Assembly (NCBI RefSeq): GCF_020387415.1
Contig: NZ_JAGWCB010000018.1
Coordinates: forward strand, 186,001-250,000
Reading direction: 5' to 3'
DNA: 64,000 nt
DNA from: Ideonella benzenivorans
Lineage (GTDB): Bacteria > Pseudomonadota > Gammaproteobacteria > Burkholderiales > Burkholderiaceae_C
This document shows positions 58,629 to 64,000 of this stretch, piece by piece. Under the pieces are notes generated by a model. It was given only the letters and a program-made list of their open reading frames with translations. It did no database searches and was not told the DNA's origin. Numbering within the stretch: position 1 is the first letter of the stretch; every line of letters begins with the position of its first letter. The translations under genes were made by a program, and so were the position numbers.

Positions 58629-61600
58629 TCAGTGCCCGCCGGCCAGCAGCGCCGCGTTGCCGCCGGCCGCCGCCGTGTTGATGGTCACGCACTGCTCGGC
58701 GCAGAAGCGGTAGAGGTAGTGCGGCCCGCCGGCCTTGGGGCCGGTGCCCGACAGGCCCTCGCCGCCGAAGGGCTGCACGCCCACCACGGCGCCGATCATG
58801 TTGCGGTTGACGTAGACGTTGCCGATGCGGGCCTGCGCCGCCAGGCGCTCGGCCCGGCTGTCGATGCGGGTCTGCAGGCCGAAGGTCAGGCCGTAGCCCA
58901 GGGCGTTGATCTGGTCCACCAGCGCGGCCGGGTCACCCGACCAGCGCACCACGTGCAGCACCGGGCCGAACAGCTCCTGCTGCAGCTGGCCCACGCTGGC
59001 GAGTTCGAAGGCCACCGGCGCGACCAGGCGCGGCACGGTGGCCCCGACCGGCAGCGGCGTCTCGCCGATCAGCGTGGCCTCGCGGCGCAGCCGGGCGATC
59101 TGGGTCTGCAGGTTCTGGAAAGCCTCGTCGTCGATCACCGGGCCGACATCGGTGGCCCAGTCGGCCGGGTCGCCCAGGCGCAGCTCCTGCATGGCCCCGC
59201 GCAGCATGGCGAGGATGCCGTCGGCCACGCCTTCGTGCAGGCACAGCAGGCGCAGGGCCGAGCAGCGCTGGCCGGCCGAGCGGAAGGCGCTCTGCACCAC
59301 CGCGTCGACCACCTGCTCGGGCAGGGCGGTGGAATCGACCACCATGGCGTTGAGGCCGCCGGTCTCGGCGATCAGCGGCACGATGGGGCCGTCCTTGGCG
59401 GCCAGCGTGCGGTTGATGATGCGCGCCACCGCGGTGGAGCCGGTGAAGCACACGCCGGCCGTGGCCGGGTGGGCCACCAACGCGGCGCCGGTCGTCTCGC
59501 CCGGGCCGTGCAGCAGCGCCAGCGCATCGGCGGGCACGCCGGCCTCGTGCAGCAGGGCCACCATGCGGGCGGCCACCGCGGGGGTCTGCTCGGCCGGCTT
59601 GGCGGCCACCGCATTGCCGGCCACCAGCGCGGCCACCACCTGGCCGGTGAAGATGGCCAGCGGGAAGTTCCAGGGGCTGATGCAGACGAAGACGCCGCGG
59701 CCGTGCAGGCGCAGGGTGTTGCGCTCACCGGTGGGGCCGGGCAATTCCTGCGGCTGCAGGCGGGCCTGGGCCTGCTGGGCGTAGTAGCGGCAGAAGTCCA
59801 CCGCCTCACGCACTTCGGAAATGGCATCGCCCAGGGTCTTGTGGGCCTCCTTCACCAGCAGACCGCAGAACTCGGGCAGGCGGGCTTCCAGCGCGTCGGC
59901 GGCACGGCGCAGCACCGCCGCGCGCTCGTCCACCGGCCGGTGGGCCCAGCTGGCCCAGCCCTGGCCCAGGCGCTGCATGGCGTCGGCCACGTCGGCCTCG
60001 CCGGCCAGCGGCACGGCGTCCACCCGGGTGGCGGCGATGGCGGTGGCCAGGGGCTGGCGGCTGTCCAGGCCGGTCGGGTCCACGCCGGCCGCGTTGGGCC
60101 GCTCGGTGCCATAGAGGTCCCGCGGCAGCGGCAGGCCTTCGGCCGGGCCGGCACCGTCGTGCGCCTCCAGCAGCGGCGAGCGCAGCAGCTCGGCCGGGGC
60201 CACGCTCGGGTCGGCCAACTGGTGCACGAAGGAGGAGTTGGCGCCGTTTTCCAGCAGGCGGCGCACCAGGTAGGCCAGCAGGTCGCGGTGCTCGCCCACC
60301 GGGGCGTAGACGCGGCAGGACACGCGCGGGTCTTTCAGCACCTCGCGGAACACGCCATCGCCCATGCCGTGCAGGCGCTGCAGCTCGAAGTCCTGGCCCG
60401 GCACCGCGCCGGCCTGTACGGCCATCTGCAGCAGGGCGGCGATGGTGCCGGCGTTGTGGCCGGCGAACTGCGGGAAGATGACGTCGCGGTGCGCCAGCAG
60501 GGCGCGGGCGCAGGCCAGGTAGTTCACATCGGTGTGCGGCTTGCGGGTGAAGACCGGGTAGGCCGGCAGGCCCATCTCCTGGGCGCGCTTGACCTCGCCG
60601 TCCCAGTAGGCGCCCTTGACCAGGCGCACCATGAAGCGCAGCCCGTGGCGGCGGGCGATGGCGGCCACCTCGTCCACCACTGCCAGAGCACGGGTCTGGT
60701 AGGCCTGCACCGCCAGGCCGAAGCCGCGCCAGCGCGGCAGGGCCGTCGCGATGCGCTCGGCCAGGGCGTCCAGCAACTCCAGCGACAGCTCCAGCCGGTC
60801 CACCTCCTCGGCGTCGATCGTGAGGTTCATGTCCGCGGCGGCGGCCTGCTCGATCAGCGCCCAGACCCGCGGCAGCAGCTCGGCGAAGACCCGCTCGCGC
60901 TGCGCGTCCTCATAGCGGGAGAACAGCGCCGAGAGCTTGATCGAGATGCCGTCGCGCCCTTCCGGCCCCGTGGCCATGCCACCCTGGCGACGGGCGATCG
61001 CGGCGATGGCCGCCAGGTAGTCGGCCTGGTAGCGCGCGGCATCGGCCTCGGTGCGGGCGCCCTCGCCCAGCATGTCGTAGGAAAAGCGCAGCTGCGGCTG
61101 GGCCTTGCGCTGCTTGTCGGCTTCGCCCAGGGCTTCCTCGATGGTGCGGCCGAGCACGAACTGCCGACCCAGCAGCTGGATGGCCCGCACCGTGGCGGCC
61201 ACCACGCTGCGCGCCCCCAGCCGGGCCAGCAGGCCGGAGGGCTCTCCCGCCCCCGGCAGGAACTTCTGCGACATGGCCAGCGCCGTGGCCGACAGGCCAG
61301 CCAGCATGCCGCCGCTGCCGTCGTTGGCGCTGAAGTCGGCCCGGCCGAGTTGGTCGGCCGTCAGCGCCACCGCCGTCTCCACGTCGGGCACCCGCAGCAG
61401 GGCCTCGGCCAGCCGCATCAGCGCCAGGCCTTCGGGCCGCGAGATGGGGTACTCGCGCAGCAGCGACTCCATGGCCCAGAACGGCGCCGGCTGGGCCCGC
61501 ACGGCCTGCACCCAGGGCGTGGCGACGGCAATCGCAGCCGCCCAGTCCAGCCCGCTCCCCAGCCGCGCCCGGGCCGCGGCCAGGGCCTGGACCTCCGGCT

Positions 61601-61661
61601 GGTACGGAAATGGCAGGCGTTGCCGCTGAGGCGGCACGGAGAAATCAGCGAAAGCGTTCAT
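58629..61661 (-). CDS. putA: Bifunctional proline dehydrogenase / P5C dehydrogenase
   Basis: Oxidises proline to glutamate in two steps. At 1010 residues it is a class A PutA that lacks the N-terminal ribbon-helix-helix domain, so it cannot repress its own gene. The proline dehydrogenase barrel (about 170-470) has DGISIKLSALFSRYE, FMVRLVKGAYWDGEVK and VYAPVGEHRDLLAYLVRRLLENGANSSFV (in parts). The aldehyde dehydrogenase part has ISPWNFPLAIFTGQ, the general base in AETGGLNAMVVD and the catalytic Cys in SAGQRCSALRLL. Stop at 58629. The divergent Lrp-type gene is the probable regulator. Confidence 0.96.
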   Translation of the reverse strand: MNAFADFSVPPQRQRLPFPYQPEVQALAAARARLGSGLDWAAAIAVATPWVQAVRAQPAPFWAMESLLREYPISRPEGLALMRLAEALLRVPDVETAVALTADQLGRADFSANDGSGGMLAGLSATALAMSQKFLPGAGEPSGLLARLGARSVVAATVRAIQLLGRQFVLGRTIEEALGEADKQRKAQPQLRFSYDMLGEGARTEADAARYQADYLAAIAAIARRQGGMATGPEGRDGISIKLSALFSRYEDAQRERVFAELLPRVWALIEQAAAADMNLTIDAEEVDRLELSLELLDALAERIATALPRWRGFGLAVQAYQTRALAVVDEVAAIARRHGLRFMVRLVKGAYWDGEVKRAQEMGLPAYPVFTRKPHTDVNYLACARALLAHRDVIFPQFAGHNAGTIAALLQMAVQAGAVPGQDFELQRLHGMGDGVFREVLKDPRVSCRVYAPVGEHRDLLAYLVRRLLENGANSSFVHQLADPSVAPAELLRSPLLEAHDGAGPAEGLPLPRDLYGTERPNAAGVDPTGLDSRQPLATAIAATRVDAVPLAGEADVADAMQRLGQGWASWAHRPVDERAAVLRRAADALEARLPEFCGLLVKEAHKTLGDAISEVREAVDFCRYYAQQAQARLQPQELPGPTGERNTLRLHGRGVFVCISPWNFPLAIFTGQVVAALVAGNAVAAKPAEQTPAVAARMVALLHEAGVPADALALLHGPGETTGAALVAHPATAGVCFTGSTAVARIINRTLAAKDGPIVPLIAETGGLNAMVVDSTALPEQVVDAVVQSAFRSAGQRCSALRLLCLHEGVADGILAMLRGAMQELRLGDPADWATDVGPVIDDEAFQNLQTQIARLRREATLIGETPLPVGATVPRLVAPVAFELASVGQLQQELFGPVLHVVRWSGDPAALVDQINALGYGLTFGLQTRIDSRAERLAAQARIGNVYVNRNMIGAVVGVQPFGGEGLSGTGPKAGGPHYLYRFCAEQCVTINTAAAGGNAALLAGGH

Positions 61662-61756
61662 GGCAGTAGAAACCTGACTGGATGATTTCTCAGCTTATGT
61701 CGACAATCAACGCACGAGATTCGGCGTTTTACTGATTTATTGGAGTTTTCAAAGGC
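61662..61756. promoter_or_regulatory. AT-rich divergent promoter region of putA and the Lrp-type gene
   Basis: The 95-bp gap is far richer in A/T than its surroundings (for example TTTTACTGATTTATTGGAG near its right end), as expected for Lrp binding and two divergent promoters. I could not pick a single convincing -35/-10 pair or a clean dyad. Confidence 0.5.
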
Positions 61757-62248
61757 ATGAAAGCCACTTTGGAGTCAATTGATCAAGACAAAGGGCTGGA
61801 CAAGACCGATTTGCGCATCCTGCGGGTCCTGCAACGGGACGGGCGCATCAGCAACCTGAAGCTCGCCGAGGAGGTGCACCTGTCACCCACCGCGGTGCTC
61901 GAACGGGTCAAGCGGCTGACCCGCGAGCAGTACATCCTGGGCTACGAGGCCCGCCTGAACCCGGCCAAGTTGGGCGCCGGGTTGATGGTGTTCGTCGAGG
62001 TGCTGCTGGACCGCACGGTGCACGACGTGATGGATGCCTTCCGGGCGGCCGTGCAAGTGCGGCCGGAGATCCTGGAGTGCCACCTGGTGGCCGGCGGCTT
62101 CGACTACCTGCTCAAGACCCGGGTGTCGGACATGGCGGCCTACCGCACCTTCGTCGGCGAGGTGATCTGGACCCTGCCCGGGGTGCGCGAGACCCGCACC
62201 TACGCGGTGATGGAGGAGGTCAAGAACACCACCGCGCTGGATTTCTGA
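61757..62248 (+). CDS. Lrp/AsnC family regulator, probable PutR-type activator of putA
   Basis: A 163-residue regulator with an N-terminal HTH (LDKTDLRILRVLQRDGRISNLKLAEEVHLSPTAV, in parts) and a C-terminal RAM ligand domain (PEILECHLVAGGFDYLLKTRVSD). Its length equals that of Lrp itself. In alpha- and betaproteobacteria a divergent Lrp-type gene (PutR) activates class A putA in response to proline, and this arrangement is the same. The start ATG 61757 lies after the AT-rich promoter region. It might also act on dadA, whose upstream dyad is AT-rich (inference). Confidence 0.92.
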   Translation: MKATLESIDQDKGLDKTDLRILRVLQRDGRISNLKLAEEVHLSPTAVLERVKRLTREQYILGYEARLNPAKLGAGLMVFVEVLLDRTVHDVMDAFRAAVQVRPEILECHLVAGGFDYLLKTRVSDMAAYRTFVGEVIWTLPGVRETRTYAVMEEVKNTTALDF

Positions 62249-62444
62249 GCCCTCTAGGGATGTCGCGCACGTCACACCCGCCGGGGTGATGACGCCCCGG
62301 GCGGTGATCGGGAGCATGGGGTCCGCGTTCTTCCCTCATCGCCTGCAGTCGAGGCCCGTCATGCGCTCCTGGTTGACCCCGAACCCCGCTTCCCGCGCGC
62401 CACAGGGTGAGCGCGCAGTCCACGAAGCAAACGAAGGTGGCTGG

Positions 62445-62579
62445 ATGGATTCCAGCCTGGATCTGCAAAGCGGCCTGTCGGTCGAGGAAGTGCCGCTGGA
62501 CCCGGACGACCCGGCCTGGACAGGCTGGTTCTGCGACGGGCCCGAGCTGCCCGCCGCCCCGCCCGGTCCGCAGCCCTGA
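62445..62579 (+). CDS. Possible small acidic protein (44 aa)
   Basis: A short frame from ATG 62445, preceded by AAGGTGG, encodes an acidic peptide with DDPAWTGWFCDGPELP near the end. It occupies the gap between the Lrp-type gene and yggS. The longer frame from 62286 is less likely. The rest of 62249-62444 shows only a weak CACCC/GGGTG hairpin near 62275. Evidence for expression is slight. Confidence 0.35.
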   Translation: MDSSLDLQSGLSVEEVPLDPDDPAWTGWFCDGPELPAAPPGPQP

Positions 62580-62585
62580 ACGGGT

Positions 62586-63287
62586 TCAGGCCGCCGGCCG
62601 GGGGCGCGCGCCGAAGATGGCGGTGCCGATGCGCACCAGCGTCGCGCCTTCGAGCACCGCGGCTTCCAGGTCGGCGCTCATGCCCATCGACAGCGTGTCC
62701 AGCGCCAGGCCCTCGGCCCGCAAGGCCTCGAAGGCCTCGCGCAGCCGGCGGTGCGGCGCGCGCTGGGCCGCCAGCCCGTCCACGGGCTCCGGGATCGCCA
62801 TCAGGCCACGCAGCGCCAGCCGCGGCAGGGCCGCCACGGCCCGGGCCAGCGCCGGCAGTTCATCCAGCGTGACGCCGCTCTTGCTGGCCTCGCCGCTGAT
62901 GTTGACCTGCAGGCAGACCTGCAGCGGCGGCAGCCCCGCCGGCCGCTGCTCGGACAGCCGCTCGGCGATCTTGAGCCGGTCCACCGAATGGACCCAGTCG
63001 AACTGCTCGGCCACCACCCGGGTCTTGTTGGACTGCAGCGGGCCGATCAGATGCCATTGCAGCTGCGGCCGCAGATCGATCAGGGCCTCAATCTTGGCCA
63101 GGGCCTCCTGCACATAGTTTTCGCCAAAGGCGGCCTGCCCCGTCGCATGGGCCTCGCGCACGGCCTCGGCCGGGCAGGTCTTGCTGACCGCCAACAGCAT
63201 CACGCTGTCGGCCGGACGGTGCGCGGCGGCACAGGCGTCGGCCAGGCGGCGACGCACTTGTTGTAGGTTCTGCGCGATACTGACCAT
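62586..63287 (-). CDS. yggS: PLP homeostasis protein, YggS/PLPBP family
   Basis: A 233-residue TIM-barrel protein that binds pyridoxal phosphate and keeps its level and amino-acid balance steady. Features: LLAVSKTCPAEAVREAH with the PLP-binding Lys, FGENYVQEALAKI, WHLIGPLQSNKTRVV, and the C-terminal LSMGMSADLEAAVLEGATLVRIGTAIFG (in parts) with the phosphate-binding residues. ATG 63287 starts at homology (MVSIAQNLQQVRRRL); the frame upstream is antisense to pilT. It is divergent from pilT, a conserved pairing in proteobacteria. Confidence 0.95.
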   Translation of the reverse strand: MVSIAQNLQQVRRRLADACAAAHRPADSVMLLAVSKTCPAEAVREAHATGQAAFGENYVQEALAKIEALIDLRPQLQWHLIGPLQSNKTRVVAEQFDWVHSVDRLKIAERLSEQRPAGLPPLQVCLQVNISGEASKSGVTLDELPALARAVAALPRLALRGLMAIPEPVDGLAAQRAPHRRLREAFEALRAEGLALDTLSMGMSADLEAAVLEGATLVRIGTAIFGARPRPAA

Positions 63288-63348
63288 GATTGTGCGAGCA
63301 TAAACGACGCCCCGCCCCGGGCGCCCAGGGAACCCACACCACCACGCC

Positions 63349-64000
63349 ATGGACATCACCCAGCTGCTGGCCTTCTCGGTCAAGAACAAGGCCTCGGACC
63401 TCCACCTCTCCGCCGGCCTGCCGCCGATGATCCGCGTCAACGGGGATGTGCGTCGCATCAATGTCGAGCCGCTGAACCACAAGCAGGTTCACGCGATGGT
63501 CTACGACATCATGAACGACGTGCAGCGCAAGCACTACGAGGACACGCTGGAGTGCAACTTCAGCTTCGAGGTGCAGGGGCTGGCCCGTTTCCGGGTCAAC
63601 GCCTTCCACCAGAACCGCGGCGCCGGCGCGGTGTTCCGGACCATTCCGTCCAAGATCCTGACGCTGCAGCAGCTCAACTGCCCGCCGGTGTTCGGCGATC
63701 TGGCGCTCAAGCCGCGCGGTCTGGTGCTGGTGACCGGCCCGACCGGCTCCGGCAAGTCGACCACGCTGGCGGCCATGGTGGACCACCTCAACGAATCCGA
63801 GTACGGCCACATCCTGACGCTGGAAGACCCGATCGAATTCGTGCACGAATCCAAAAAGTGCCTGGTCAACCAGCGCGAGGTGGGCCCGCACACGCACAGC
63901 TTCTCGAACGCGCTGCGCGCCGCGCTGCGCGAGGACCCGGACGCCATCCTGGTGGGCGAATTGCGTGACCTGGAAACCATCCGACTGGCCCTGACCGCCG
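63349..64000 (+). CDS. pilT: Type IV pilus retraction ATPase PilT (cut by window end)
   Basis: The first 217 residues of PilT are present; the frame is open at the window edge. PilT powers pilus retraction and twitching motility. The N-terminal PAS-like domain (DITQLLAFSVKNKASDLHLSAGLPP, in parts) is followed by Walker A TGPTGSGKSTTL (129-140), the Asp box ILTLEDPIEFVH and the start of the His and Walker B region (LREDPDAILVGELRD). About 130 further residues would be expected. It is divergent from yggS, 61 bp apart; pilU normally follows. Confidence 0.96.
   Translation, partial: MDITQLLAFSVKNKASDLHLSAGLPPMIRVNGDVRRINVEPLNHKQVHAMVYDIMNDVQRKHYEDTLECNFSFEVQGLARFRVNAFHQNRGAGAVFRTIPSKILTLQQLNCPPVFGDLALKPRGLVLVTGPTGSGKSTTLAAMVDHLNESEYGHILTLEDPIEFVHESKKCLVNQREVGPHTHSFSNALRAALREDPDAILVGELRDLETIRLALTA

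Noticed and set aside
58632-61685. A 1017-codon open frame on the plus strand
   Set aside because: It is antisense to putA over its full length and lacks any recognisable domain.

Overview
The window is very GC-rich (roughly 70 %) and almost fully coding, with short intergenic gaps and strong third-position G/C. Gene content points to a free-living Burkholderiales bacterium, most like the Rubrivivax/Ideonella/Leptothrix/Roseateles group: ubiA next to proC, yggS divergent from pilT, oxyR beside katG, GTP-type PEP carboxykinase, a class A putA without a DNA-binding domain but with a divergent Lrp-type regulator, and a phosphocholine-type phospholipase C. The taxonomic call is inference. I saw no rRNA, tRNA, CRISPR array, insertion sequence or integrase.

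Layout. 1-6.5 kb: end of a YecA/UPF0149 gene, an Hsp70-like gene, dadA, a UspA protein, a metallophosphoesterase and pckG, the full genes all on the minus strand. 6.6-9.2 kb: a Fur-type site followed by feoA-feoB and a small Cys-rich membrane protein (ferrous iron uptake). 9.3-11.4 kb: a pair of secreted proteins of unknown function. 11.4-18.3 kb: MOSC protein, old yellow enzyme, rlmJ, an unrecognised pseudo-receiver-like protein with aqpZ, a CoA transferase and a secreted seven-repeat propeller protein. 18.4-24.4 kb: M61 peptidase, a translationally coupled GSCFA/SGNH pair with different base use, and a Tat-exported phospholipase C. 24.5-27.4 kb: LplT-like transporter and argG with a textbook terminator. 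27.4-34 kb: a membrane protein, a large protein that looks like a catalytically dead SNF2 helicase, tgt, an IMPACT/YigZ protein, cytochrome c and queA. 34.2-43.1 kb: recG, two tandem M4 metalloproteases, oxyR and katG with an OxyR-type operator.

43.1-48 kb is the most unusual part: a transmembrane Ser/Thr kinase with TPRs, two unrecognised proteins and a sigma-54 activator with an FHA-like sensor. Between the activator and the divergent 96-aa orphan gene I can read a good -24/-12 sigma-54 promoter and three helically phased copies of TGACRCGTCA upstream of it, which suggests a complete, small, undescribed signalling circuit.

48-64 kb is mostly housekeeping: a nitrobindin-like protein, prfC, an HD-GYP phosphodiesterase, a DUF192 protein, a secreted hypothetical, ubiA, proC, glutamate dehydrogenase, divergent selD and selU (selenouridine in tRNA), putA with its Lrp-type regulator, the PLP-homeostasis protein YggS, and the start of pilT, cut by the window edge. 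Proline and D-amino-acid catabolism (putA, dadA), glutamate dehydrogenase and PEP carboxykinase together fit growth on amino acids released by the secreted proteases.
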